This document shows, piece after piece, positions 50,400 through 61,585 of a stretch of 64,000 bases of DNA. Under the pieces are notes generated by a model. It saw only the letters and a list, made by a program, of their open reading frames with translations, was not told the origin of the DNA and searched no databases. Both the position numbers and the translations under genes were made by a program. Source of the stretch: an uncultured Aliiroseovarius sp. (GTDB lineage: Bacteria; Pseudomonadota; Alphaproteobacteria; Rhodobacterales; Rhodobacteraceae); NCBI RefSeq assembly GCF_947497285.1, contig NZ_CANMFT010000005.1:62001-126000 (forward strand), read 5' to 3'. Within the stretch, counting starts at the first letter, position 1; every line of letters begins with the position of its first letter.

Positions 50400-51635
50400 A
50401 TGAGACACCAAATTCTGACCCTGGAGGAGGCCCGCGCCCAACCTTTTTGGCGCCGCCCCATCTTCCTGTTGATGCTGATGGCAGCGGCCATGCCGATTGC
50501 GTTTTTCACATGGTCGGCGCTGTTGAACAACTTCGTGATCGAAGCCGCAGGGTTCACCGGCGTCGAGATTGGCTGGCTGCACACCGTGCGCGAGATACCG
50601 GGCTTTCTGGCGATCGGGGTCATCGCCCTGTTGATGCTGTTTCGCGAGCAGGTTCTGGGGGTTGTAGCACTTGGGATGCTGGGGGCCGCCACTGCGATTA
50701 CTGCGTGGTTTCCAAGCTTTGGCGGGATTTTGACCATCACAATGTTGTCGTCGATCGGGTTTCACTATTTCGAGACGGTGAACCAGTCGCTTCAGCTGCA
50801 ATGGATCGACAAGAAACGCGCCCCGCAGATGCTGGGCTGGATCATGTCGGTCGGTTCGGCGGCGGCTTTGGTCAGCTACGGGCTGCTGGTGCTGACCTGG
50901 AAGGCCTTCGACCTAAGCTATAACCTTGTCTACATGATCGCCGGAGGCACCACGCTCGCCATCGCGATCTTCTGTTTCTTCGCCTACCCGCAGTTTGAAA
51001 GCCCTGAACCGCAGCTCAAGCAGTTTGTCTTGCGACGCCGCTATTGGCTCTATTATGCGCTGCAATTCATGGCAGGTGCGCGGCGCCAGATATTCACGGT
51101 CTTTGCGGCCTTCATGATGGTCGAACGATTCGGCTTTGAGGTGCACGAGGTCACCGCGCTGTTCCTGATCAACTATGTCGCCAACATCTTCTTTGCGCCC
51201 TTGATGGGCAAGGCGGTGGCCATTTGGGGCGAACGGCGCGCTTTGGCGTTTGAATATGTCGGGTTGATCTGTGTGTTTCTGGCCTATGGCGGCATCTATT
51301 TCTTCGGCTGGGGGGTCGTGCTGGCGGCAACGCTCTATGTGGTTGATCACCTGTTTTTTGCGCTGGCCTTTGCCCTGAAAACCTATTTCCAAAAGATTGC
51401 GGACCCGCAAGACATTGCGCCCACAGCGGCGGTCGCGTTCACCATCAACCATATTGCGGCCGTGTTCTTGCCGGCGCTTTTGGGGTATCTTTGGGTGGTG
51501 TCGCCGGGCGCGGTCTTTGGATTGGCGGCCGCCATGGCAAGCGTTTCGCTGATGCTGGCCTTGTTGATCCCGCGTCACCCGGAAAAGGGTAACGAGACTG
51601 TGCTTTCGCGCGTGGTTGCACACGCGGCCCAGTGA
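50400..51635 (+). CDS. MFS transporter
   Basis: 12-TM-like profile; [45 protein letters not shown]. Confidence 0.8.
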   Translation: MRHQILTLEEARAQPFWRRPIFLLMLMAAAMPIAFFTWSALLNNFVIEAAGFTGVEIGWLHTVREIPGFLAIGVIALLMLFREQVLGVVALGMLGAATAITAWFPSFGGILTITMLSSIGFHYFETVNQSLQLQWIDKKRAPQMLGWIMSVGSAAALVSYGLLVLTWKAFDLSYNLVYMIAGGTTLAIAIFCFFAYPQFESPEPQLKQFVLRRRYWLYYALQFMAGARRQIFTVFAAFMMVERFGFEVHEVTALFLINYVANIFFAPLMGKAVAIWGERRALAFEYVGLICVFLAYGGIYFFGWGVVLAATLYVVDHLFFALAFALKTYFQKIADPQDIAPTAAVAFTINHIAAVFLPALLGYLWVVSPGAVFGLAAAMASVSLMLALLIPRHPEKGNETVLSRVVAHAAQ

Positions 51636-51672
51636 CGCCACCTTTAAAGGTGCGCAAACAGGAGGACGCAGG

Positions 51673-52317
51673 ATGTTTGGACGGAAAAAACTGACGATGG
51701 TTGATCGCAACGCGGCCCTGCCGGGGCGTGCAGACCCGATCCCGACAGCCTCGACCCATCATGTTTTTGGGCGCCCCCTGACGATGGATGTGCCAGACGG
51801 GTTCGACGTCGCCATATTCGGCATGGGTTGCTATTGGGGGGTCGAGCGGATTTTCTGGCAGCTTCCCGGCGTTTGGCTGACCATGGTCGGAAACGCGGGG
51901 GGTGTGACCCCCAATCCGACATACGAAGAGGTCTGCACCGGACAGACCGGCCACACCGAAGCGGTGCGGGTCGTGTATGATCCCGCGGTGACCAGTTATG
52001 ACGCATTGCTGAAAGTGTTTTGGGAAAACCACGACCCCACGCAAGGGATGCGGCAAGGCAACGATATGGGCACGCAATACCGTTCAGCGATTTATGCGAC
52101 GGATGCACAGCAACTGGATCTTGCGAAGGCGTCAGCCGCGCGCTACGCGCCGCAGCTTGCCGCAAAGGGCTTTGGCCCGATCACAACGGAAATCGCCCCT
52201 GCCGGACCGTTTTATCTGGCCGAGGCCTACCACCAGCAATACTTGTCGAAGAACCCGGCAGGGTATTGCGGCATCGGTGGCACAGGCGTCAGTTGTCCGA
52301 TCGGAACAGGCGCTTAG
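51673..52317 (+). CDS. msrA: Peptide methionine sulfoxide reductase A
   Basis: [80 protein letters not shown]. Confidence 0.95.
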   Translation: MFGRKKLTMVDRNAALPGRADPIPTASTHHVFGRPLTMDVPDGFDVAIFGMGCYWGVERIFWQLPGVWLTMVGNAGGVTPNPTYEEVCTGQTGHTEAVRVVYDPAVTSYDALLKVFWENHDPTQGMRQGNDMGTQYRSAIYATDAQQLDLAKASAARYAPQLAAKGFGPITTEIAPAGPFYLAEAYHQQYLSKNPAGYCGIGGTGVSCPIGTGA

Positions 52318-52400
52318 CGACCGGTTTGAATGGGATCTGCGGTGGTTGACCCTTCACTCGCATGCGGCTAGGCCCCTTCTAGCATAGAAAGGATCCAGCC

Positions 52401-53270
52401 ATGCCCACATGGACCGCATTGACCACCATAGAAGGTCAGGACGCCGCCGACGCGCTGGGCGCGGCAATGGAAAACCTGACGCCCGAGCCGACCGGCATCG
52501 GCGTGTTCGAAGTCGAAGATGGCAGCGGACTTTGGGAAGTCGGCGGCTATTTCGTGGAAGAGCCGGATGCGGCGGGCTTGGCCCTTCTGACCAAGATGTG
52601 CAGCGCCAAGGATTTCGCCGTGTCTGAACTGCCCGAAATCGACTGGGTCGCCCATGTCAAACGAGAGCTCACCCCGGTCGAAGCCGGGCGTTTCTTTGTG
52701 CATGGCAGTCATGATGCCGACAAAATCCCGGAAGGCAGGATCGCCTTGTTGATTGACGCGGCAATGGCGTTTGGGACAGGCCACCATGGAACGACACTCG
52801 GCTGTCTCAGAGCGTTGGACCATTTGATCGACGACGGGTTTGTTGGGCGACGTGTTGTCGATATTGGCTGCGGCACGGCGGTGCTGGCCATGGCAGCGGC
52901 GCAGGTTTGGCCTGATCCGGTACTGGCCAGCGACATCGACGAAGTGGCGGTTGATGTGGCCCGTGCCAATGTCGACGCCAACGCGCTGTCCGATCGCGTC
53001 ACCTGTGTCGAGGCCGCAGGCTTTGCATCACCAACCCTTAAACGGGCCGCACCCTTCGATCTGGTGTTCGCGAATATCCTTAAGGGGCCGTTGATTGGAC
53101 TGGCCCCGGACATGACGCGGCATGTTTCAACCGGAGGTTATGCGATTCTTTCCGGCATCCTAAACCCGCAGGCCGACGAGGTGATTTCGGTTTATGCACA
53201 AAACGGGTTCAATCTGGTTAACAGAGATGAAATTGTTGACTGGACGACGTTAATTCTTGTGAAAAACTAG
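52401..53270 (+). CDS. prmA: Ribosomal protein L11 methyltransferase
   Basis: AMAFGTGHHGTTLGCLRALDHL, VVDIGCGTAVLAMAAAQVW, LVFANILKGPLIGLAPDMTRHV. Confidence 0.92.
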   Translation: MPTWTALTTIEGQDAADALGAAMENLTPEPTGIGVFEVEDGSGLWEVGGYFVEEPDAAGLALLTKMCSAKDFAVSELPEIDWVAHVKRELTPVEAGRFFVHGSHDADKIPEGRIALLIDAAMAFGTGHHGTTLGCLRALDHLIDDGFVGRRVVDIGCGTAVLAMAAAQVWPDPVLASDIDEVAVDVARANVDANALSDRVTCVEAAGFASPTLKRAAPFDLVFANILKGPLIGLAPDMTRHVSTGGYAILSGILNPQADEVISVYAQNGFNLVNRDEIVDWTTLILVKN

Positions 53271-53372
53271 ATAATTATTGCAATAAACAGTCGGTTTGCT
53301 GGAGTTTGTCACGTTTTTGCCTTATTCTGACGTGGGAAGGGTGTTTAAATAATTAGGGGGAAAGGGTCTATT

Positions 53373-53720
53373 ATGACTGATGCACAAGTTCAGGACTTTC
53401 AGAAGCGCGTCCGTAGTATTAGCAAGCAGCACCGCAAGCTGTCGCAGGGATATGTGCAACTGGTCGAACGTGACGGATTGTTGGTTCCGAAAACCTCGCG
53501 CCGTGCGCGTCGGGGCTTTCCGATCAAAGGCCTGATCATCACGGTTGTTGGCTTCATCGCTTTCAAGGCATTTCTGTTCGATCAGGTCGGGGCGATCAAT
53601 TACAATGATCGGGTTCAGGCTTTGTCGAAAGGCACCGCGCTGGAACAGGCCGGGGGCTGGGTGATGCAAGCCGATCCCCTGACACAACGACTTGCAGAGC
53701 TTCTTGCAGGGTACCTATAA
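53373..53720 (+). CDS. Hypothetical membrane protein (115 aa)
   Basis: Clear ORF with one TM segment (GFPIKGLIITVVGFIAFKAFLF) and a strong terminator downstream. Confidence 0.7.
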   Translation: MTDAQVQDFQKRVRSISKQHRKLSQGYVQLVERDGLLVPKTSRRARRGFPIKGLIITVVGFIAFKAFLFDQVGAINYNDRVQALSKGTALEQAGGWVMQADPLTQRLAELLAGYL

Positions 53721-53750
53721 GCGCAACTCAGCAGAAAGTTTACCATTTGG

Positions 53751-53775
53751 ACCCGCGCTTTTTGCGCGGGTTTTC
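53751..53775 (+). terminator. Rho-independent terminator
   Basis: ACCCGCGC-TTTTT-GCGCGGGT followed by TTTCTT. Confidence 0.85.
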
Positions 53776-54042
53776 TTATTGCGCCTTTGCATCTGCCAGC
53801 CGTTCAGGCATCGACCGATGCCGGGCCAATCTGGCGCGCATCTTTCGGCCCGTCACCTGGTGCCACCAGCGTCGGGCCCTTCGAAAGCTCGTTCTGTAAA
53901 TGACCGTTTCGGCGTAACGATTGCGGTTCTGAAGGGCGCCTCCTTGCCTTGAAGCGGATTGTCTCGGCACGAGCCTGGCTGTATCGCTTGGCCAAGCCGA
54001 TGAGCTTTGCGTCCCGGCGGCGCTTCAAGTTTCGTGTTTTAG

Positions 54043-54438
<396 letters not shown>

Positions 54439-54542
54439 TGGCCTTGGTGCACCGCGTCGACCCTCTCCCTTTTGGCGGTCGGTCGTGCGCGGTGCGTTAT
54501 ATCTGTTGCGCATGATGGCCCGCGCTTGGCGTCTTGCGCCTT

Positions 54543-55805
54543 TCAGAGCGCCCGCCACCCAATATCTGACCGATTAAACCCGCCCGGCCAATCAATCTTG
54601 TCGATCATCGCATAAGCACGGTCGCGGGCCTCTTGCAGGCTGTCGCCGCGTGCGGTGATATTCAGAACGCGCCCGCCGGTGGCTGTGATCTTGCCGTCCA
54701 CTTCGGTGGTGCCCGCATGGAAGATCATATTTTTCGAGTCTTCCGGCAGATCGTCCAACCCGTTGATGATTGACCCTTTCTGGTAAGCGCCGGGATAGCC
54801 ATTGGCTGCCATCACCACGGTGATCGCATGATCATCCGCCCAGTTCACTTGGGCCTCATCCAGCCGCCCCTCGGCACAGGCCAGCATCAGGTCCAGTGCC
54901 TGTGCGCCGAGCCGCATCATCAACACCTGACATTCCGGGTCACCAAAGCGCGCGTTGTATTCGACCAGCCGTGCCTGCCCGTCCTTGATCATGAACCCCG
55001 CATAAAGCACCCCTTGATAGGGTGTGCCACGCTTGGCCATTTCGGCCACGGTGGGTTCAATGATCTCGCGCATGGCGCGGGCGGCAATGTCGTCTGTCAG
55101 AACGGGGGCAGGGGAATAGGCACCCATGCCGCCGGTGTTCAGCCCTGTGTCGCCATCGCCCACGCGTTTGTGGTCTTGCGCCGTGCCGATGGGCAGGGCG
55201 GTCTTGCCGTCGCAGAGGATGAAGTAAGATGCCTCTTCGCCCTCCATGAACTCTTCGATCACGACTTCCGCGCCAGCCCCGCCAAACGCGCCACCGAACA
55301 TGTCGTCGATGGCGTCCAGCGCCGTCTGCTCGTCCATTGCAACGATCACGCCTTTGCCGGCTGCCAGACCGTCGGCCTTGACGACAATCGGTGCGCCGTG
55401 TTCGCGAATATAGGCCTTGGCGGCATCTGCGTCGGTGAAATGACCATAGGCAGCGGTTGGCGCGCCCGCGGCATCGCAGACCTCTTTCGTGAAGGACTTG
55501 GATGCCTCAAGCTTCGCGGCCTCGGCTGAGGGGCCGAAGACACTGACGCCCGCCTCGCGCAGACGGTCGGCCACGCCTTTGGCCAAGGGCGCTTCCGGCC
55601 CGATGATCACGAAATCAATGGTGTTTTGCTGGGCAAACGTCACGACCGCGTCACCGTCTTCGATGTCCAGCGATGCGCACTCCGCGATCTGCGCCATGCC
55701 GGCATTTCCGGGGGCCACAATCAGGCGGTCGCATTTCGGGTTTTGCATCACAGCCCACGCCAGCGCATGTTCACGCCCGCCGCTGCCCAGAATAAGGATG
55801 TTCAT
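54543..55805 (-). CDS. purD: Phosphoribosylamine-glycine ligase
   Basis: MNILILGSGGREHALAWA, VKADGLAAGKGVIVA, YNARFGDPECQVLMMRL. Confidence 0.96.
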   Translation of the reverse strand: MNILILGSGGREHALAWAVMQNPKCDRLIVAPGNAGMAQIAECASLDIEDGDAVVTFAQQNTIDFVIIGPEAPLAKGVADRLREAGVSVFGPSAEAAKLEASKSFTKEVCDAAGAPTAAYGHFTDADAAKAYIREHGAPIVVKADGLAAGKGVIVAMDEQTALDAIDDMFGGAFGGAGAEVVIEEFMEGEEASYFILCDGKTALPIGTAQDHKRVGDGDTGLNTGGMGAYSPAPVLTDDIAARAMREIIEPTVAEMAKRGTPYQGVLYAGFMIKDGQARLVEYNARFGDPECQVLMMRLGAQALDLMLACAEGRLDEAQVNWADDHAITVVMAANGYPGAYQKGSIINGLDDLPEDSKNMIFHAGTTEVDGKITATGGRVLNITARGDSLQEARDRAYAMIDKIDWPGGFNRSDIGWRAL

Positions 55806-55885
55806 GGCTCTTCCCCCGCTTGGCCTTCTGTCATCGGCGTTCTAAGGTCGGGGCGCTGAAATCACAAGGAAAGAGACACCGGCCC

Positions 55886-57394
55886 ATGTCCGACCTGATC
55901 GACGATCCACAGCCCGGCGAAAACGCACCGGAGTTCACCGTCTCGGAAATCTCCGGCGCGCTGAAGAAAACAATCGAGGGGGCATTTGGGCGTGTCCGCG
56001 TGCGGGGCGAAGTTGGGCGGGTCATGCTGGCGCGGTCCGGTCATCTGTATTTCGACGTGAAGGACGACCGATCTGTTCTGGCCGCGGTCAGTTGGAAAGG
56101 GCAGGTCAGCCGCCTGTCGATCAAGCCCGAAGAAGGCATGGAGGTCATCGTCACCGGCAAGCTGACCACTTTTGGCAGCCAGTCGAAATACCAGTTGAAC
56201 GTCGATGATGTCGTCGTCGCGGGCGAAGGCGCGTTGATGGCAATGTTGGAAAAGCGCAAGAAAACGCTGGCGGCAGAGGGACTTTTCGCGCCCGAACGCA
56301 AGAAAAAGCTGCCTTTCCTGCCCGAAGTGATTGGCGTTGTCACATCACCGTCCGGTGCGGTGATCCGCGATATCTTGCACCGCCTGCGGGACCGTTTCCC
56401 GCGCAAAGTGCTGATCTGGCCCGTCGCCGTGCAGGGCGAGGCGTGTGCGCCTCAGGTCGCCGCCGCAATCGAAGGTTTCAACCGTATGCAACCGGGCGGC
56501 GCGCTGCCGCGTCCTGACTTGCTGATCGTTGCGCGCGGTGGTGGTTCAATCGAGGATCTGTGGGGGTTCAACGAGGAAATCGTCGCGCGCGCCGCTGCTG
56601 CGTCGGATATTCCCCTGATCTCGGCGGTGGGGCACGAAACGGACACGACCCTGATTGATTACGTGTCTGACTTGCGCGCGCCGACGCCGACCGCGGCTGC
56701 CGAACATGCCGTGCCAGTGCGTCTGGAATTGCTAGCGTGGACCGAGGAACAAGGCACCCGCTTGACCCGTTCGTTGGAACAGGCGTTGACGCAACGCGGC
56801 CAGCGCCTGCGTGACGTGGCCCGCGCCCTGCCGCGCCCCGAGGCGTTGTTGGACACTCCACGCCAGCGGCTTGATACCGCCAGCCACAAACTGCCCTCAG
56901 CCCTGCGCAGCATGACGCAAGTGAGGCGAGTCAAGCTGACCGAGGCGTCCGCAGGTCTGCGCCCGCGCGTTTTGACCGCGCGACTGGCCCCGATGCGGGA
57001 CCGGCTAAATATGGCAAGCGCACGCTTGGACCCCGACCGCATCACAGACGCCAACAAACGCCGAACGGTTGAGATCACTGGACTGTCTGCGCGATTGGAT
57101 CGGGCCTTCTTGGCAAATACAAAGCGGCACGAGGATCGGCTGACCAGCCTTGAACGAATGCGCCAAACGCTGGGCTATACCGAGACGTTGAAGCGTGGGT
57201 ATGCGGTTGTGCGGGGCGACGGAGATGTGGTGACCAACCAAGCCGCTGCCGCAAAAGCCAAAGCGCTTGAGATCGAGTTCGCGGATGGTCGATTGGCGCT
57301 GGATGGGTCAGGGACATCGGCGGTGAAGCCGATCAAACCCGCAACAAAGCCCATGCCCAAAAAGGACGCCCCCGATCAAGGATCGCTGTTCTAG
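55886..57394 (+). CDS. xseA: Exodeoxyribonuclease VII large subunit
   Basis: FTVSEISGALKKTIEGAFGRVRVRGEVGR, GVVTSPSGAVIRDILHRLRDRFP, VARGGGSIEDLWGFNEE, AVGHETDTTLIDYVSD. Confidence 0.95.
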   Translation: MSDLIDDPQPGENAPEFTVSEISGALKKTIEGAFGRVRVRGEVGRVMLARSGHLYFDVKDDRSVLAAVSWKGQVSRLSIKPEEGMEVIVTGKLTTFGSQSKYQLNVDDVVVAGEGALMAMLEKRKKTLAAEGLFAPERKKKLPFLPEVIGVVTSPSGAVIRDILHRLRDRFPRKVLIWPVAVQGEACAPQVAAAIEGFNRMQPGGALPRPDLLIVARGGGSIEDLWGFNEEIVARAAAASDIPLISAVGHETDTTLIDYVSDLRAPTPTAAAEHAVPVRLELLAWTEEQGTRLTRSLEQALTQRGQRLRDVARALPRPEALLDTPRQRLDTASHKLPSALRSMTQVRRVKLTEASAGLRPRVLTARLAPMRDRLNMASARLDPDRITDANKRRTVEITGLSARLDRAFLANTKRHEDRLTSLERMRQTLGYTETLKRGYAVVRGDGDVVTNQAAAAKAKALEIEFADGRLALDGSGTSAVKPIKPATKPMPKKDAPDQGSLF

Positions 57395-57406
57395 CCGGTA
57401 ACCATG

Positions 57407-58399
57407 CTACTTGTTGCGCGAACCGGGGCGGCCTTGGGGCTTGCCGCCCGGACCTTTGCCGCCGGGGCCTTTTCCCGCCGGACGTTGACCTGGTTTCCCT
57501 CCGGGCCGCCCACCTTTGAATGCAGGCTTGGCCCCCGGTTTGCTTCCATGCTTGCCACGCGGGATCTCTTTGCGCGTCCGCACTGGCGCCGGCTTTGCGT
57601 CTTCCATCCCAAGCTGGTCGCGCACAACGCGTTGGCGGATTTCCTCCACCTCGCCGGGTTTCAATTCACCCAGTTGGAAGGGGCCGTAGCTGACGCGCAG
57701 CAGGCGGTTGACGGTCAGCCCGACTGCTTCCATCGCGCGGCGCACCTCGCGGTTCTTCCCTTCGCGCAGGGTCACGGTCAGCCACGCGTTCGCGCCTTGT
57801 TGCCGGTCCAGCGACACGGCCATCGGCTGGAACCGCTCGCCATCAATCGTCAAACCCTTGCGCACCGGCGCCAGTGTGTCCTCGGTGGGTCGCCCGTTCA
57901 CCCGCACGCGGTATTTGCGTGACCACCCGGTCGAGGGCAGTTCCAGCTTGCGCTTCACCTCGCCATCGTTGGTCAGAAGCAGCAGGCCTTCGGAATTGAT
58001 GTCGAGCCGCCCGACGCTGACCACGCGGGGCAGGTCGTCGGGCAGGTTTTTGAATACCGTGTCGCGCCCCTTCTCATCCCGCTCGGTCGTCACAAGGCCG
58101 ATGGGCTTGTAATACAACCACATGCGGGGCGGTTCCGGTTCTGCCAAAGGGGCTTCGTCAAACAGGATCGTGTCCTTGGCGGTGACGTTCAGCGCGGGGC
58201 TGTCGATCACTTTTCCGTTCACGGTTACGCGGCCCGCTTCGATCATCCGTTCAGCCTCGCGACGGCTGGCGACACCGGCGCGGGCCAGCACCTTGGCGAT
58301 GCGGTCGCCTTTGGACGGATCAGCCGTCGCGGCGTCCGGCTTTTTCGGGGCGGGCTTGCGGGCCGATTTGGGAACGGGGGGGCGTTTTTTGTCTGTCAT
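57407..58399 (-). CDS. Pseudouridine synthase (RluB-like) with basic Gly/Lys/Pro tail
   Basis: RIAKVLARAGVASRREAERMIEAGRVTVNG (S4), VSVGRLDINSEGLLLLTNDGE, REGKNREVRRAMEAVG. Confidence 0.9.
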   Translation of the reverse strand: MTDKKRPPVPKSARKPAPKKPDAATADPSKGDRIAKVLARAGVASRREAERMIEAGRVTVNGKVIDSPALNVTAKDTILFDEAPLAEPEPPRMWLYYKPIGLVTTERDEKGRDTVFKNLPDDLPRVVSVGRLDINSEGLLLLTNDGEVKRKLELPSTGWSRKYRVRVNGRPTEDTLAPVRKGLTIDGERFQPMAVSLDRQQGANAWLTVTLREGKNREVRRAMEAVGLTVNRLLRVSYGPFQLGELKPGEVEEIRQRVVRDQLGMEDAKPAPVRTRKEIPRGKHGSKPGAKPAFKGGRPGGKPGQRPAGKGPGGKGPGGKPQGRPGSRNK

Positions 58400-58470
58400 G
58401 CCTTCGCATAGCGCGGGGCGGGGCAAAGGGGAAGCCTTGGCAAGCGGTCGGCGCCAAGGCAAAAGGGGGC

Positions 58471-58923
58471 ATGAGCCGTTTTAAAAGCCATATGGATGCC
58501 GCAATGGCAGAAGCCCGTGCTGCCGCCGCGCGCGGTGAGGTGCCCGTGGGGGCGGTGCTGGTGTCGCCGGACGGCAAGGTGATCGCTGCGGCAGGCAACC
58601 GGACGCGCGAGTTGAACGACCCTACGGCCCACGCCGAAGTGTTGGTGATCCGCGAAGGCTGCGCTCAGGCCGGGTCGGAACGCCTGCCCGACCACGACCT
58701 TTACGTGACGCTGGAGCCGTGCGCGATGTGCGCAACCGCCATGTCGGCGGCGCGTATTCGCCGGGTCTATTACGGCGCTGCGGACCCGAAATCAGGCGGC
58801 GTGGCACATGGCGCGCGCATCTTCACGCATTCGCAATGCCACCATGTCCCCGAGGTCTATGACGGCATCGGCGCGGACGAGGCCGAGCGGATATTGAAGG
58901 ACTTCTTCGCGTCCCGGCGCTGA
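58471..58923 (+). CDS. tadA: tRNA-specific adenosine deaminase / nucleoside deaminase
   Basis: DPTAHAEVLVIREG, LYVTLEPCAMCATAMSAARIRRVYYGA. Confidence 0.93.
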   Translation: MSRFKSHMDAAMAEARAAAARGEVPVGAVLVSPDGKVIAAAGNRTRELNDPTAHAEVLVIREGCAQAGSERLPDHDLYVTLEPCAMCATAMSAARIRRVYYGAADPKSGGVAHGARIFTHSQCHHVPEVYDGIGADEAERILKDFFASRR

Positions 58924-58926
58924 TCC

Positions 58927-59625
58927 TTAGATCGTTATCGGCTTCAGAACCTCTGGTTCAATCACATTCACGTCGGGCAGTGCAGCGACCAATGCATCAG
59001 CGGACTGCGCCAGAACGGGGAAGGTCTTGTAGTGGCAGGGAATCACGGTCTTGAAATCGAAGTACCGTTTTGTCGCGTAAGCCACCCGCGCCATATCCAT
59101 CGTGTAATGCCCACCCGCGCACAGGATACCGATATCGGGTTTGTGCAGATCGCCCATCCACTCCATATCCGCCATGATGTCCGTGTCGCCAGAGACATAG
59201 ATCACGTGGCCTTCGCCTGCGATCATGAACCCGACCTCGGCGCCTGCGCAGAGTGGCCGATCGCCACCCAGATAATCGAAACTGGCGGAATGCGAGGCAT
59301 TCACCATCGTCACCTTCGCCCCGTTCAGGTCGATGGTGCCACCTTTGCCAAACCCCAGCGTCTTGATCCCATCTTCATTGCCCCAGAAAGTGGCAAGCTC
59401 GTGGATCGCCGCAATCGGAATGCCCTTCTCGCGCGCGATGGCCAAAGTGGAAGACGCGTGGTCGCCATGTCCGTGGGTGATCAGGATGTGAGTCGCGCCG
59501 GCGGTGGCCTCGTCCCGGCGACCCTCTGGAAACATCGGGTTACCATCCAGCCATGGATCGACCAGCAAGACCGCGCCTTCAATCTCGATCCGAAAACCGG
59601 AATGTCCAAGGAATGTGATTTTCAT
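58927..59625 (-). CDS. Metal-dependent hydrolase (UPF0173, metallo-beta-lactamase fold)
   Basis: [66 protein letters not shown]. Confidence 0.92.
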   Translation of the reverse strand: MKITFLGHSGFRIEIEGAVLLVDPWLDGNPMFPEGRRDEATAGATHILITHGHGDHASSTLAIAREKGIPIAAIHELATFWGNEDGIKTLGFGKGGTIDLNGAKVTMVNASHSASFDYLGGDRPLCAGAEVGFMIAGEGHVIYVSGDTDIMADMEWMGDLHKPDIGILCAGGHYTMDMARVAYATKRYFDFKTVIPCHYKTFPVLAQSADALVAALPDVNVIEPEVLKPITI

Positions 59626-59774
59626 GGAAAGCCTCCCTTTTGATCGTTCATGGTCAGACTAGCAGCAAATCCGCCCCTGTCACCTGCGGGACGGCACCGC
59701 AACCCGCGCACATGGCTTGCGGGCGGGCCATGCGCGCGCTAAACGATCTGGCGAAACATACACGGGAGCCACCC

Positions 59775-60062
59775 ATGTCGATCGACATCGAAACCGCGCG
59801 CAAGGTTGCGCATCTGGCCCGCATCAAGGTCGAAGACGACCGCCTGCCGGAGCTGGCCGAAAACTTCAACGCGATCCTCGGCTTTATCGAGCAGTTGAAC
59901 GAGGTGGACGTCGACGGCGTCGAGCCGATGACCTCGGTCACGCCGATGCGCCTGAAGCGTCGCGAAGACGTGGTGACCGATGGCGACATGCAGGACAAGA
60001 TCCTGTCCAACGCGCCCGATGCGCGCGAAGGCTTCTTTGCGGTGCCGAAGGTGGTGGAATAA
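59775..60062 (+). CDS. gatC: Aspartyl/glutamyl-tRNA amidotransferase subunit C
   Basis: [55 protein letters not shown]. Confidence 0.95.
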   Translation: MSIDIETARKVAHLARIKVEDDRLPELAENFNAILGFIEQLNEVDVDGVEPMTSVTPMRLKRREDVVTDGDMQDKILSNAPDAREGFFAVPKVVE

Positions 60063-61543
60063 TGGCTGACCTGAATAAACTGACGATTGCCGAGGCCCGC
60101 GATGCGATGCGCAAGGGCGATCTGACCTCGGCGGAATTGACCGAGGCGTGTCTGACCGAAATCGAAGGCGCAGGCGCGCTGGGCGCGTTTGTCCATAACA
60201 CCCCCGATTTGGCGCGCGAACAGGCCACGGCGGCGGACGCACGGATCAAAGCAGGTGACGCGCCTGATATGTGCGGCATTCCGTTGGGCATTAAAGATCT
60301 GTTCTGCACCAAGGGCGTGGCGTCGCAGGCGGGCAGCCGCATCCTTGAGGGCTTCATTCCGGAATACGAATCGACCGTCAGCCAGAACCTTCTGGACAAT
60401 GGCACCGTTATGTTGGGCAAGCTCAACATGGACGAATTTGCGATGGGGTCGTCGAATGAAACGAGCGTCTACGGCAACGCGGTGAACCCGTGGAAGGTGG
60501 ACGACCGCAAACTGACACCGGGCGGAAGCTCGGGCGGGTCGGCCTCGGCAGTGGCCGCTGACCTTTGTCTCGCTGCCACCGGCACAGACACGGGCGGGTC
60601 AATCCGTCAGCCTGCGGCTTTCACCGGTATCACGGGCATCAAGCCCACCTATGGCCGCTGCTCGCGCTGGGGTGTCGTGGCGTTTGCATCCTCACTGGAT
60701 CAGGCTGGCCCGATGACCAAATCGGTGCGCGACGCGGCGATCATGCTGGAGGCTATGTGCGGCCATGACCCTAAGGATTCGACCAGCGCAGACCTGCCAG
60801 TGCCGAATTTCGAGGCGATGCTGACAGGCGACATCAAGGGCAAGAAAATCGGTATCCCCAAGGAATACCGCATGGACGGCATGCCGGACGAGATCGAGGC
60901 GCTGTGGACCAAAGGGGCTGACATGCTGCGCGATGCAGGGGCCGAGATCGTCGATATCTCGCTGCCGCACACGAAATACGCGTTGCCTGCTTATTACGTG
61001 ATTGCACCGGCTGAGGCGTCGTCGAACCTCGCCCGTTATGACGGGGTGCGTTATGGCCACCGCGCCAAGCTCGCGGCGGGTGATGGCATTACGGAGATGT
61101 ACGAGAAAACCCGCGCTGAAGGGTTCGGCGACGAGGTGCAGCGCCGCGTGATGGTTGGCACCTACGTTCTGTCGGCGGGCTTTTATGACGCCTATTACAA
61201 CCGCGCCCGCAAGGTCCGCGCGTTGATCAAGAAAGACTTCGACGATGTGTTCGCGCAAGGCATCGACGCCATCCTGACACCTGCCACGCCGTCTGCCGCG
61301 TTTGGGTTGGGCGAGATGGAGAATGCCGACCCGGTCAAGATGTATCTGAACGACGTGTTCACGGTCACGGTGAACCTTGCCGGGCTGCCCGGTATCTCGG
61401 TTCCCGCCGGGCTGGACGCGCAAGGTCTTCCGTTGGGTCTGCAACTGATCGGACGTCCATGGGAAGAAGGCGATCTGCTGAATATCGCTCACGAGGTCGA
61501 AGCACGCGCCGGATTTGTAGCAAAGCCCCAGAAATGGTGGTAA
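60062..61543 (+). CDS. gatA: Aspartyl/glutamyl-tRNA amidotransferase subunit A
   Basis: [66 protein letters not shown] at 60062 immediately after gatC. Confidence 0.96.
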   Translation: MADLNKLTIAEARDAMRKGDLTSAELTEACLTEIEGAGALGAFVHNTPDLAREQATAADARIKAGDAPDMCGIPLGIKDLFCTKGVASQAGSRILEGFIPEYESTVSQNLLDNGTVMLGKLNMDEFAMGSSNETSVYGNAVNPWKVDDRKLTPGGSSGGSASAVAADLCLAATGTDTGGSIRQPAAFTGITGIKPTYGRCSRWGVVAFASSLDQAGPMTKSVRDAAIMLEAMCGHDPKDSTSADLPVPNFEAMLTGDIKGKKIGIPKEYRMDGMPDEIEALWTKGADMLRDAGAEIVDISLPHTKYALPAYYVIAPAEASSNLARYDGVRYGHRAKLAAGDGITEMYEKTRAEGFGDEVQRRVMVGTYVLSAGFYDAYYNRARKVRALIKKDFDDVFAQGIDAILTPATPSAAFGLGEMENADPVKMYLNDVFTVTVNLAGLPGISVPAGLDAQGLPLGLQLIGRPWEEGDLLNIAHEVEARAGFVAKPQKWW

Positions 61544-61585
61544 TCCGAGCGGATTAACCAATCAGCCTGCGAGGAAGAAGGTTCT

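Noticed and set aside
59717-60061. N-terminal extension of the gatA ORF
   Set aside because: Overlaps gatC out of frame; gatA begins at 60062.
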